Shown piece after piece: positions 1-8,191 of a stretch of DNA of 64,000 nucleotides. Position 1 is the stretch's first letter. Each line of letters starts with the position of its first letter. The notes beneath the pieces were generated by a model that did no database searches, had not been told where the DNA came from, and saw nothing but the letters and a program-made list of their open reading frames with translations. Source of the stretch: Bacteroidaceae bacterium (GTDB lineage Bacteria > Bacteroidota > Bacteroidia > Bacteroidales > Bacteroidaceae); assembly GCA_017522915.1 (NCBI GenBank), contig JAFWXX010000029.1:62001-126000 (forward strand). Reading direction: 5' to 3'. The translations under genes were made by a program, and so were the position numbers.

Positions 1-2
1 GT

Positions 3-1370
3 GATCACGGAACGAACCATTGGGTAGCAGTAACTACAGCTGGCAGCAGTGTTGCCATGTCATCAAATGAGGATGCAGCTGCTGTATTTCTAAAGACTAC
101 TAATGGTTTCCAGGAAGTTACAACAAAGAATTATCTGGGATACACAGGAGGTAAATTTACATTTAATAGTACTGCTCTTAATGTTGAACTCCGTAATACA
201 GGACAACAGGCAAACAGTGAAGGCAAATATGCAATTGTATCAGGTGGTAACTATATGTATAATAATAGTGATGATGGTATTGCACATGAATCAAGCTCAT
301 GGCTTGCTATTCCACGTCTTTGGGGTTTTATAGAGGTTGAATATGATGACGAATACAATGGAAAGGTTTTTAGGCTAACAACATACTCTAGTAATAATTT
401 CAATAAATACCTTTACCAGAAGACCGATGGTACAACAGATTTGTACTATAATGGTACAGATGATGATACACGGGCTTACTGGAAGTTTGAAATGGTAACG
501 ATGGGTGCATATAATATTAAGAATATACATACAGGACTTTATATTGATGTTTTAACAGGCAATAATGATTTTGTAAATATGAGTGAGACTGCGCCCGGTC
601 AATATGAGGTTATAACACAGATTGGAACAGAGACTTCGGCTAATGGTAAGTATTATATAAAGAAAGTTGGTGCAAATTGCAGTTTGCACTCAACTGATGG
701 TAGCGGTAAAGTGAAAGGCTGGGAAGGTGGTGGCCTAGGTAATCAATATGTGTTTACAGAGATTACGGATTTTTCTCACACTCTTAGCATTGGTGCGACC
801 GGCTATGCGACTCTATGTCTTGGCTTTGATGCTGAAATTCCGGTAATCGACGGTGAAGGAAATGGTGTGTTTATTGCAACACGCAGCACTGTGGCTGGCA
901 ATGTTCATTTGACGCAGATTGCTGGTGTGTTGCCAGCGAACACTGCTGTTATTGTAAAGGCACCGGCTAATACTGATTGTGAATTTGCATATTCAACTTC
1001 AACCGAAAATTATGCTGATGTTGATGAAAATCTTTTGACGGGTACGCTTTACGACAAGACTGTTACGGGTGAGGCTTATGTACTTGGTATTATTGATGGT
1101 GTAGTAGGTCTTTATAAGGCTACAACAAGCGGATTGGAAGATGGCCGTTTCAAGAATAATGCTAATAAGGCATATTTGCCTGCCGGTAATGTTGCAAATC
1201 AGACTGCTGCATTCTACGGTTTTGATTGGGACGGCACAACAGGCATTGACCAGATAACAGATAACAGAGAACAGAGTACAGCTATCTATGACCTTACAGG
1301 TCGTCGTATAGAGGCTATTACTGCTCCTGGAATCTATGTCGTTAACGGCAAAAAGGTTTTGGTTAAGTGA
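3..1370 (+). CDS. Secreted multidomain protein, C-terminal part (5' end outside window)
   Basis: The reading frame is open from base 3, so the gene begins upstream of the window and only about 455 residues are seen. There is no catalytic motif I recognise. The visible part has beta-rich, Asn/Thr/Gly-rich modules. The stretch around 'GYATLCLGFDAEIP' resembles a beta-sandwich module that often precedes the tail in Prevotella and Bacteroides surface proteins. The last 25 residues (IYDLTGRR..GIYVVNGKK..VK) match the sorting-like tail of many secreted Bacteroidales enzymes, and the same tail ends the glycosidases at 2069-6709 and 11948-15472. This suggests an exported, possibly carbohydrate-active protein. 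Its enzymatic identity cannot be told from this fragment. Confidence 0.75.
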   Translation, partial: DHGTNHWVAVTTAGSSVAMSSNEDAAAVFLKTTNGFQEVTTKNYLGYTGGKFTFNSTALNVELRNTGQQANSEGKYAIVSGGNYMYNNSDDGIAHESSSWLAIPRLWGFIEVEYDDEYNGKVFRLTTYSSNNFNKYLYQKTDGTTDLYYNGTDDDTRAYWKFEMVTMGAYNIKNIHTGLYIDVLTGNNDFVNMSETAPGQYEVITQIGTETSANGKYYIKKVGANCSLHSTDGSGKVKGWEGGGLGNQYVFTEITDFSHTLSIGATGYATLCLGFDAEIPVIDGEGNGVFIATRSTVAGNVHLTQIAGVLPANTAVIVKAPANTDCEFAYSTSTENYADVDENLLTGTLYDKTVTGEAYVLGIIDGVVGLYKATTSGLEDGRFKNNANKAYLPAGNVANQTAAFYGFDWDGTTGIDQITDNREQSTAIYDLTGRRIEAITAPGIYVVNGKKVLVK

Positions 1371-1387
1371 TTAGAGGTGATATAAAA

Positions 1388-1421
1388 CTGTAACTGCTAA
1401 GGTATGCCCTTGCAGTTACAG
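1388..1421 (+). terminator. Hairpin after the truncated secreted protein gene
   Basis: A 10-bp perfect stem (CTGTAACTGC / GCAGTTACAG) continues inward with AAGG/CCTT around a short loop. It starts 17 nt after the stop codon at 1370 and lies 32 nt upstream of the small ORF at 1454. There is no T-run after it, so it may be a terminator, a processing site or an mRNA-stabilising hairpin. Confidence 0.5.
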
Positions 1422-1453
1422 TAAACATAATAACGAGAAAAACGAAACTAAAT

Positions 1454-1621
1454 ATGAAGAAGACTTATATTTCACCTCTTATGACAGAGGTAAACTTAGA
1501 AGCAGAGCAGATGCTTGCAGCTTCATTGAAAATGGATAATGAAAAGACAGTAGATACCTCAGCACCCGGCAATCAGCTTGGCGGCGGTCACCGCGGTGAA
1601 TGGGGAAATTTGTGGAAGTAA
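1454..1621 (+). CDS. Small 55-residue MKKxYxxP-type protein of unknown function
   Basis: A short ORF encodes a 55-residue protein starting MKKTYISP and ending GEWGNLWK. The N-terminal pattern MKK-x-Y-x-x-P, followed by an acidic stretch and 'QMLAAS', is one I recognise from many unannotated small Bacteroidales proteins. There is no signal peptide and no membrane segment. The C-terminal third is Gly-rich (QLGGGHRGEWGN). The layout of a charged leader plus a Gly/aromatic tail would suit a modified peptide precursor, but no modifying enzyme lies nearby, so that is speculation. It sits between two genes for secreted proteins and is followed directly by the hairpin array at 1657-1913. Confidence 0.6.
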   Translation: MKKTYISPLMTEVNLEAEQMLAASLKMDNEKTVDTSAPGNQLGGGHRGEWGNLWK

Positions 1622-1656
1622 AGAAAACGGAGTTTTCTTTACTCGACAGCACGAGC

Positions 1657-1913
1657 GGTGATAGGTCACGCGTAGTGCGGACGTAGTTCGCACCGCGTGG
1701 GTCACCAAAATCGAGTGTTGTCAAGTAAGGCATTAAGACTCGACAGCACGAGCAGCAACAGGTCGCGCGTAGTGTGGCTTTAGTCACACCGCGCGGGTTG
1801 CAATAGAGCAAAACGAGTCAATGGGGCTGGAATTAATCCACAATTTACCTATCGCGAGTTTTGCAGCAACAGGTCACGCGTAGTGCGCCTTAGTTCGCAC
1901 CGCACGGGTCACC
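1657..1913 (+). repeat. Three tandem copies of a covarying hairpin repeat
   Basis: Copy 1 (1657-1706) folds with three consecutive 5-bp stems: GGTGA/TCACC, CACGC/GCGTG and GTGCG/CGCAC. Copy 2 (1755-1801) keeps the same architecture with different bases: GCAAC/GTTGC, CGCGC/GCGCG and GTGTG/CACAC. Both strands of each stem changed together. Copy 3 (1866-1913) keeps only the innermost stem intact. Compensatory change indicates selection for a folded RNA or DNA hairpin, or repeated gene conversion of palindromes. The element follows the small ORF and precedes a secreted glycosidase gene. I cannot assign it to a named family. Confidence 0.65.
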
Positions 1914-1995
1914 AAAAGCGAGAGTTACTGAGTAGAATAATATAATAGAATATAAGTTATATAGTGATTTTTTCATTATAATATTGAGGTTCAGG

Positions 1996-2022
1996 AGGCT
2001 GTGTCCCATAGGGGCACGGCCT
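1996..2022 (+). promoter_or_regulatory. Leader hairpin upstream of the GH36-like glycosidase
   Basis: AGGCTGTGTCCC pairs with GGGGCACGGCCT around an ATA loop, a near-perfect 12-bp stem ending 46 nt before the chosen ATG at 2069. A run of seven T residues follows about 20 nt later. It could be an attenuator in the 5' leader or the terminator of upstream transcription. Confidence 0.4.
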
Positions 2023-2068
2023 TATGAGTTTATTAAGATTTTTTTTATTAACCATAAATGTTTTACCT

Positions 2069-5000
2069 ATGAAGAAATTTTTCTCTATTCTGTTGGCTGC
2101 GTTGTGTCTCTCGACACAGGCATACGCCGACAAGGTGACAGCTTCGACTACATTGCCTTCAGAAGGCAAACCGGAGCATGTTTACACAATGGTGAACGGT
2201 AACGGAGCCAATGTGGGCCCTACAACCGCACCTGCGACTGATGAGAACGGTCTCTTCGCTTTCTATGCGGTAGAAGGTGTTGACGGTGCGTACTACATCT
2301 ACAGTCACAATGCTAAGAAGTGGCTCGGCTACACAAAGGCTGCAAGCTACAGTTCTAAGAAGGGTTTCGTAACTCTTAGCGATTCAAGAGTTGACGGTGC
2401 CTATTTCAAGGTTGACAACTACTCTGGTGACAACTACCAGATTCAGCCTTACACAACTGCCGGTTCAGCTCAGGCAATCTACCTTAATTGGTATCAGGGC
2501 GTAAATGCCAATGCCGGAACGACACTCGGCCTTTGGACCGATAACGGTGCTACCGATGCCGGCAGCCGTTACACACTCGCTGAATACGTAATAGTTGAGC
2601 GTACCTACACAATCACAGTTCCTGATGGCGTTACACTCACTATCGGCGGTACAGAGTATGCCGATGGCTCTACTATCACTGTAGAGGGTTCACTTGACAA
2701 GAGCAAGGTTTCGGTAACTGCTCCCGAGGGTAAGTTCGCAGTTGTTTCTGTTGATGATGTGAACAATACCATCACTGTAAATGTTGCGACACTTCCTGTT
2801 CTCCCGGATTGTGAGACATACACGAATGCATGGGTTTATCCTAAGCAGCAGGAGGATGTGGGTGTTGCAAAGATTGCCGAGGCTGACGGTGTATACACAC
2901 TCAGCAACAATGTCCTTGCAGCAAGCTATATGAAGGTGGGCAATGCCCTTTATTTTGCAGGTTCAAACGCAATGAATCTTGTTGCAGGTACAGAGCCTTT
3001 CACAGTGGCATTCGGTAGCGGTGACAATGTTTCTGCTTCGGCAATGACCCTCAAGAGTGTTGAGACCGAGACTCTTGCGGCAAATACATCTGCCATTGGC
3101 GGTGCAGAGCACTTTGCAGGCGTTCAGCTTGTAGCAAACTATGAGTACACATACAAGGAGACAAAGATTGAGATTGTATGGCGTGCGGTACTGCGCGACG
3201 GCAGCCACTATCTGCGTACCGAAATGGAACTGACAGGTGTTGATGATGTTGACATGTACAATGTAGTTCCAATGATTTACAATGTCGATACAGAAGCTGC
3301 GGGCTCAGCTCCAAAGGTTGTGGGCAATACACGCGGTGCCGTGCTCATGAGCGACAAAATCTTTGCAGGCCTTGAGACTCCTACAGCATACAACACCGTT
3401 GGCGAGGCTACAGGCGACAGCGACCCATGGACACTCTCAGAGACAAAGAATGCTTCTCTCACTGCATCTTCTTGGACACAGGTAGCTGCAGCCGATGTTC
3501 CGAAGCGCGTAGAGGAGGCTACAGGTGCGAACTATCCTAATGTTTACGCATATGATATGGAGAATGTTACCTTGAAGGAGGGCCAGAAGGTTTCAATCCT
3601 TGTGAAGTACACAAGCGGTAACCACCGCCTTAACTTCGGCGGTGCCGTATTGCTCGATGCAAACGGTGCTATTGCTGCAGTTGACTACCACAGCGGTTAT
3701 TCAGGCGGTCAGCACAGCAACAATACATTTACATTCCTCGCTCCTTATGACGGCACTTTTGCTGTGCGTGTGTTTGTTGAGAACAAGACCGAGACTATCG
3801 ATGCGTCAAGTACAATGACTGTCGATATCTACACAGCCAAGGAAGGTGCTGTAATCAATACTGATATTGTTGGTATCCAGGGTCTCTGGAGCCGCAACAC
3901 AACACTTGCTGCTGGCGATACATGGAAGGTTGCTGCTGTTGTAGGTCTTGTAGCGCAGGACGGTACACAGAGCAAGACAAACATCCGCGAGACTCAGAAA
4001 CGCCGTTCATTCCTCGCATACAGCGAGCGCGAGCGTGCAGTGCCCTGGAGAACATTCCCTCACTACAACAGCTGGTACGAGCTGAACATCAACCGCAACA
4101 ATGCGGCTCCAGGCAGCGAGCATACAAACTTTACAGCCGAGGATATTCTTGCTGTAATGGAGCAGTGGAAAGAGAAATACTTTGACAAGTACGGCGAGGG
4201 TATTGCAGCCTTTGTAATTGATGACGGTTGGGACAACTACGGTCCTTGGACATTCCACAGCGGTTTCCCCAACGAGATGCGCGATATGTCTATTTTGGCC
4301 AAGGAGATGAACGCCGGTATCGGCGCATGGTTAGGCCCTGTAGGCGGTTATGGCCAGAGCGGTAACTACCGTCGCCAGTATTGGAACGGCAAGGGTGGCA
4401 TGCAGCTCTCTAACCCTGCTTACTATGAGACATACCTTGCTGCTGCAAACAACCTCGTATGCCAGCAGGACGGTGTGGCTGGTTTCAACCGTGAGACCGA
4501 TAACTACGTATTCTTCAAGTTCGACGGTATCTCAGGCCAGTTCTCAGCTGTAGGTCCCGATGCAGGCGACACAGGTAACGAGAACGCTGAGGGTATCATC
4601 CGTCTTGAGCAGTACGTTCGCGAGAATATGCGCGAGGATATCTTCTTCAACACTACTGTAGGTACATGGGCTTCTCCGTTCTGGTATCAGATTTCCGATG
4701 CAACATGGCGTCAGGAGAACGACCACGACCGTATCGGCAACAACAGCATCAACCGCGAGAACTGGATTACATACCGCGACCGTCTGGTTTATCAGAACTA
4801 TGTACAGAACTCTCCAATCTGTCCGATCAACACTTTGATGACTCACGGATTCATCCTTTCAGAGGATGGACCTCCGGCAAGCGATTCAAGAGACTACAAT
4901 GCTGTTCTCCGCGAGCTCCGTTGCGCATTCGTTTGCGGTTCGGGTATCGTTGAGCTTTACACCAACTGCAACCTGATGAACACAATCAATAACGGCAAAC

Positions 5001-6709
5001 TTTGGGAAGATGTAGCTGAGTGTGTTGCTTGGCAGAAGAAGAATGCCGATGTATTGCCCGATGCTCACTGGGTAGGCGGCAATCCTTGGAACGGCAGTGC
5101 TCAGGAGGTTTACGGCTGGGCTTCTTGGAACGGTGCTAAGGCTACCTTGGCTCTCCGCAACGGCGGCAACAGTGCACAGACCTACACCTTCACACTGCGT
5201 GAGGCTCTTGAGATTCCTGCGAACATCACAGGTGCAATTATCCTTACAAAGTCATTCAATGTACAGGATGCTCTTCAGGGTTTGACCGAGGGCGTAGCTA
5301 TTGATGTTGACCAGCAGCTGACAGTAACTCTCCCCGGCAGCACAGTATTTGCATTCGACGGTGTGAATGCCGACCCAGCACAGGTTCCTTTCGAGGTTAT
5401 AGGTACTACACCAAATACAGGTGTTGAGGCTATTGAGGAGATTACACTCACTTTCAACAGCGAGGCTGCAGGCGAGTTTGACCAGAATTCAATGACAGCT
5501 ATGAAGTTCAAGCAGGGCAACAATGTTGTAAGCGGAATCTCTAACTATGTTGTGAACGGTAATGTGCTTACAGTGACTTTGACTACCAAGGTGAATACTC
5601 CGGGCGAATATACACTCGTTATCCCTGAAGGCCTTATCACACGTGCAAGCGACGGCAAGGCGTTCTCCGGTGAGTTCAATTTCACTGTAATTGCTCCGGA
5701 TCCTCTTGAGGTTGTTAGCGTTGAGCCTGCAAGCATAGTACGCGAGCTTAAAGAAATTACACTCACTTTCAATAGCGAGGTTGCCGGCGAATTTGACCCT
5801 TATGGTATGACTGCCATGAAGTTCAAGCAGGGTAACAGTGTTGCTTGCGGTATTTCTAACTATGTTACAAACGGCAAGGTGCTCGCTGTTACTCTTGAAC
5901 AGACAATTACTGAAGAGGGTGAATATACACTCGTTATCCCCGAAGGCCTTATTACACGCAAGAGCAACGGTGACAGCTTCTCCGGCGAGTTTGCATTTGA
6001 GGTTGGTGTGCCGCCTGTTGACTATACTCCTACAAACAACGGCACAAGAACAAATACAGGCCGTGTAATAAAGGGTATTACTCTTACCGGTGCATCTGGC
6101 GTAAATGAATATACTCTTACATCTCAGGAACAGACACAGGATTATACCGATGCAACAGAAAATGTTACATTTACAGTTGAACCTGGTGAGGAACTGACAA
6201 TTACATTCAACAAGACAGGTGAATGGATTCACCAGTTCGTGTTCATTGATTTCGATGCAGACGGTTTCACTGCAAGTATTGCCGAGGGTAGCGAGTGGGC
6301 TCCTGCAGAGGACCTTGTAGCATATTCATTCTATAACAACAATAGTTCAAGCGATGCAAGCGGTTGGAATAGTGTAGGTACATCAATCACAGGCAATAAC
6401 CGCAGTACTCCGGCTGTTCCTGCGTTCAAAGCTCCCGAAGAGGAAGGTACTTACCGCATGCGTATCAAGCAGGACTGGAGCAACATTGACCCGGCCGGTG
6501 ACGCTGACGGCAAGTTCGGCGACTTCAAGGCTAACGGCGGTCAGATTATCGACGTGCTGCTTAAGGTGGCATATCCTACCGGAATTGAGGCTGTTGAAGG
6601 TGAAAACGGAAAGGTGGAAGGTATTTACGACCTTCAGGGCCGCAAGATAGAGCAGATTACAACTCCCGGCATCTACATTGTGAACGGTAAAAAGATGTTT
6701 GTGAAGTAA
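2069..6709 (+). CDS. Secreted GH36-like (clan GH-D) glycoside hydrolase with Ig-like repeats
   Basis: The protein has 1,546 residues from the ATG that opens a clear signal peptide (MKKFFSILLAALCLSTQAYA). An in-frame ATG 45 nt upstream would spoil the signal peptide. Approximate domains: a ricin/lectin-like beta module (50-180); a supersandwich (250-600) interrupted by a beta-sandwich insert (about 440-590); a TIM barrel (about 650-1000); two near-identical Ig-like repeats of about 95 residues (about 1105-1310), each with 'EITLTFNSE...AGEF' and 'GEYTLVIPEGLIT'; a GEVED-like beta module; and the sorting-like tail. The barrel has VIDDGWD (about 716) and FKFDG (about 817), where the clan GH-D nucleophile Asp is expected, then TWRQENDHD as candidate acid/base region. 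An alpha-galactosidase or alpha-N-acetylgalactosaminidase activity is plausible; the substrate is not shown by the sequence. Confidence 0.7.
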   Translation: MKKFFSILLAALCLSTQAYADKVTASTTLPSEGKPEHVYTMVNGNGANVGPTTAPATDENGLFAFYAVEGVDGAYYIYSHNAKKWLGYTKAASYSSKKGFVTLSDSRVDGAYFKVDNYSGDNYQIQPYTTAGSAQAIYLNWYQGVNANAGTTLGLWTDNGATDAGSRYTLAEYVIVERTYTITVPDGVTLTIGGTEYADGSTITVEGSLDKSKVSVTAPEGKFAVVSVDDVNNTITVNVATLPVLPDCETYTNAWVYPKQQEDVGVAKIAEADGVYTLSNNVLAASYMKVGNALYFAGSNAMNLVAGTEPFTVAFGSGDNVSASAMTLKSVETETLAANTSAIGGAEHFAGVQLVANYEYTYKETKIEIVWRAVLRDGSHYLRTEMELTGVDDVDMYNVVPMIYNVDTEAAGSAPKVVGNTRGAVLMSDKIFAGLETPTAYNTVGEATGDSDPWTLSETKNASLTASSWTQVAAADVPKRVEEATGANYPNVYAYDMENVTLKEGQKVSILVKYTSGNHRLNFGGAVLLDANGAIAAVDYHSGYSGGQHSNNTFTFLAPYDGTFAVRVFVENKTETIDASSTMTVDIYTAKEGAVINTDIVGIQGLWSRNTTLAAGDTWKVAAVVGLVAQDGTQSKTNIRETQKRRSFLAYSERERAVPWRTFPHYNSWYELNINRNNAAPGSEHTNFTAEDILAVMEQWKEKYFDKYGEGIAAFVIDDGWDNYGPWTFHSGFPNEMRDMSILAKEMNAGIGAWLGPVGGYGQSGNYRRQYWNGKGGMQLSNPAYYETYLAAANNLVCQQDGVAGFNRETDNYVFFKFDGISGQFSAVGPDAGDTGNENAEGIIRLEQYVRENMREDIFFNTTVGTWASPFWYQISDATWRQENDHDRIGNNSINRENWITYRDRLVYQNYVQNSPICPINTLMTHGFILSEDGPPASDSRDYNAVLRELRCAFVCGSGIVELYTNCNLMNTINNGKLWEDVAECVAWQKKNADVLPDAHWVGGNPWNGSAQEVYGWASWNGAKATLALRNGGNSAQTYTFTLREALEIPANITGAIILTKSFNVQDALQGLTEGVAIDVDQQLTVTLPGSTVFAFDGVNADPAQVPFEVIGTTPNTGVEAIEEITLTFNSEAAGEFDQNSMTAMKFKQGNNVVSGISNYVVNGNVLTVTLTTKVNTPGEYTLVIPEGLITRASDGKAFSGEFNFTVIAPDPLEVVSVEPASIVRELKEITLTFNSEVAGEFDPYGMTAMKFKQGNSVACGISNYVTNGKVLAVTLEQTITEEGEYTLVIPEGLITRKSNGDSFSGEFAFEVGVPPVDYTPTNNGTRTNTGRVIKGITLTGASGVNEYTLTSQEQTQDYTDATENVTFTVEPGEELTITFNKTGEWIHQFVFIDFDADGFTASIAEGSEWAPAEDLVAYSFYNNNSSSDASGWNSVGTSITGNNRSTPAVPAFKAPEEEGTYRMRIKQDWSNIDPAGDADGKFGDFKANGGQIIDVLLKVAYPTGIEAVEGENGKVEGIYDLQGRKIEQITTPGIYIVNGKKMFVK

Positions 6710-6720
6710 TTTCGTGTATA

Positions 6721-6821
6721 TGTCATCCCGAACCAAAGGGAGGGATCTCTGAAAAGATGGAGATATCTCACATACGTTGCCTTTGGCCCCTTTGGGCGGC
6801 GAACTCCGTTTCGATATGACA
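6721..6821. repeat. Dispersed palindromic element, copy 1
   Basis: A 101-bp element has inverted ends TGTCATCCCGAA ... TTTCGATATGACA. Its right two thirds (ATCTCACATACGTTGCCTTT...CGAACTCCGTTTCGA) recur nearly unchanged, in opposite orientation, at 15574-15688. No ORF is present. This looks like the short TGTCATnTCGA-ended intergenic repeats common in Bacteroidota genomes, which are probably mobilised in trans. Confidence 0.6.
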
Positions 6822-6830
6822 AGAACTATC

Positions 6831-6860
6831 AATCAGCACGCGCCATGGCGCGTGCTGATT
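6831..6860. terminator. Perfect 30-nt palindrome
   Basis: AATCAGCACGCGCCA pairs with TGGCGCGTGCTGATT with no unpaired base. It lies 121 nt after the glycosidase stop and 24 nt before the next ATG. It may be a terminator or cruciform; no T-run follows on the plus strand. Confidence 0.5.
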
Positions 6861-6883
6861 TCATCTGAAAAACCTTGATAACT

Positions 6884-7999
6884 ATGAATGACAATAAACG
6901 ATTGCTCTCGTTAGACGTTCTGAGAGGTCTTGACTTGATGCTGCTTGTAGGCTTGCAGCCTGTATTGCGTCATGCATTGATAGAACTTGACTGTCAGGCA
7001 CTGAACGAAACCCTGCTTTATCAGCTCGACCATGCTGAGTGGGAGGGCCTTCGTGTATGGGACCTTGTTATGCCTCTTTTTCTTTTCATGTCGGGTGTGA
7101 CAATGCCGTATTCTCTCCCTAAGTATAGAGCGCAGAACGGAGACAGCGCAGTGTGGAAGCGTGTTATTAAACGATTCCTCTTGCTTTTCCTTCTTGGCAT
7201 GCTTGTACAAGGAAATATACTCTCTCTCGACCCTGATAGAATATACATATACAGCAATACCCTGCAGGCCATAGCTGTGGGTTATCTGCTTGCTGCGCCA
7301 TTGGTGCTTTATCTGAAGCCTGGAGCGCAGTTGATTGCAGTTGCGCTTCTCCTTATTATATATTCAATACCGATGCACATGCTCGGCGACTGGAGCCCGC
7401 AAGGGAACTTCGCATCTATCGTTGACAAGGCTCTGCTATGCCGTTTCAGGGATGGCAGTACGGTAGCTGCCGATGGAACTGTAGAGTTCGCTTTGTGGTA
7501 CGACTATACATGGATATGGAGCAGCATTACCTTCTGCTGCACTGTCGCTCTCGGAAGCTTTGCCGGGCATCTTGCAAAGAACGGCAATGCGAACCGTGCT
7601 GCAACGGCAAAGAGGCTTTTTGTTATTGCCGTTGTGCTGTTGTTGCTCGGATGTCTGTCGGGAATGGTTCAGCCTATAGTAAAGCGTATATGGAGTGCAA
7701 GCATGGTGCTTTATAGTGCAGGCTGGTGCTATCTGTTGCTTGCATTGTTCTATTGGTGGATAGATGTGAAAGGACACACAAAGGGGTGGGGATGGCTGCT
7801 CTGCTACGGATGCAATGCAATAACAGCATATCTTATCGGTGAACTGGTGAACTTCCGTTGCATAGCAGCGTCGTTGCTCTATGGAACAGAACAGTATTTT
7901 GGAGGCTGGTATCAGGTGCTCCTTACCGCATGCAACAGCATGGTGATATTCTTTATTTTAAAACTTATGTACAAGCACAGGCTTTTCCTTAAAGTATAA
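6884..7999 (+). CDS. DUF5009/HGSNAT-like membrane acyltransferase
   Basis: A 371-residue polytopic membrane protein with about 10 hydrophobic segments. The N-terminal 'RLLSLDVLRGLDLMLLV' is the signature of the DUF5009 / heparan-alpha-glucosaminide N-acetyltransferase-like family (NagX-type). Members are thought to move acetyl groups across the inner membrane onto sugars during glycan breakdown. I chose the ATG at 6884; a TTG at 6875 is in frame, 9 nt upstream. It follows a secreted glycosidase gene on the same strand, which suits a role in amino-sugar or host-glycan use, but the substrate is inferred only. Confidence 0.75.
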   Translation: MNDNKRLLSLDVLRGLDLMLLVGLQPVLRHALIELDCQALNETLLYQLDHAEWEGLRVWDLVMPLFLFMSGVTMPYSLPKYRAQNGDSAVWKRVIKRFLLLFLLGMLVQGNILSLDPDRIYIYSNTLQAIAVGYLLAAPLVLYLKPGAQLIAVALLLIIYSIPMHMLGDWSPQGNFASIVDKALLCRFRDGSTVAADGTVEFALWYDYTWIWSSITFCCTVALGSFAGHLAKNGNANRAATAKRLFVIAVVLLLLGCLSGMVQPIVKRIWSASMVLYSAGWCYLLLALFYWWIDVKGHTKGWGWLLCYGCNAITAYLIGELVNFRCIAASLLYGTEQYFGGWYQVLLTACNSMVIFFILKLMYKHRLFLKV

Positions 8000-8191
8000 A
8001 GGATTTCTTTAATGATTGTTTCTGTAGTATATGTAACAAAAGGGTGTAGAAAAATATTATCATCCTTATGTTTTTGCATAAGTGCGATTTTGCTATAATT
8101 GCAAATTGAAAAGGGTGTTGCAGGACAATGTACACTGCGTTATAATTCTTTATGAGGTCAATGATATGAAAATCACCAAATATCTATTGTT

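Larger units (their letters stand above)
1622..2068. other. Intergenic region with three hairpin repeats and a leader hairpin
   Basis: There is no convincing gene in this 447-nt gap. It carries three copies of a roughly 50-nt hairpin repeat (1657-1706, 1755-1801, 1866-1913), linked by short CTCGACAGCACGAG-like inverted segments. An AT-rich promoter-like stretch follows near 1930-1985, then a further hairpin just ahead of the glycosidase gene. Confidence 0.6.

Noticed and set aside
1479-1811. Minus-strand ORF over the small protein and hairpin array
   Set aside because: It runs through palindromic repeats and is antisense to the better-supported 55-residue ORF.
5489-6232. 247-codon minus-strand ORF opposite the glycosidase
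   Set aside because: It mirrors the two duplicated Ig-like modules, so its internal repeats are a by-product of the real gene.
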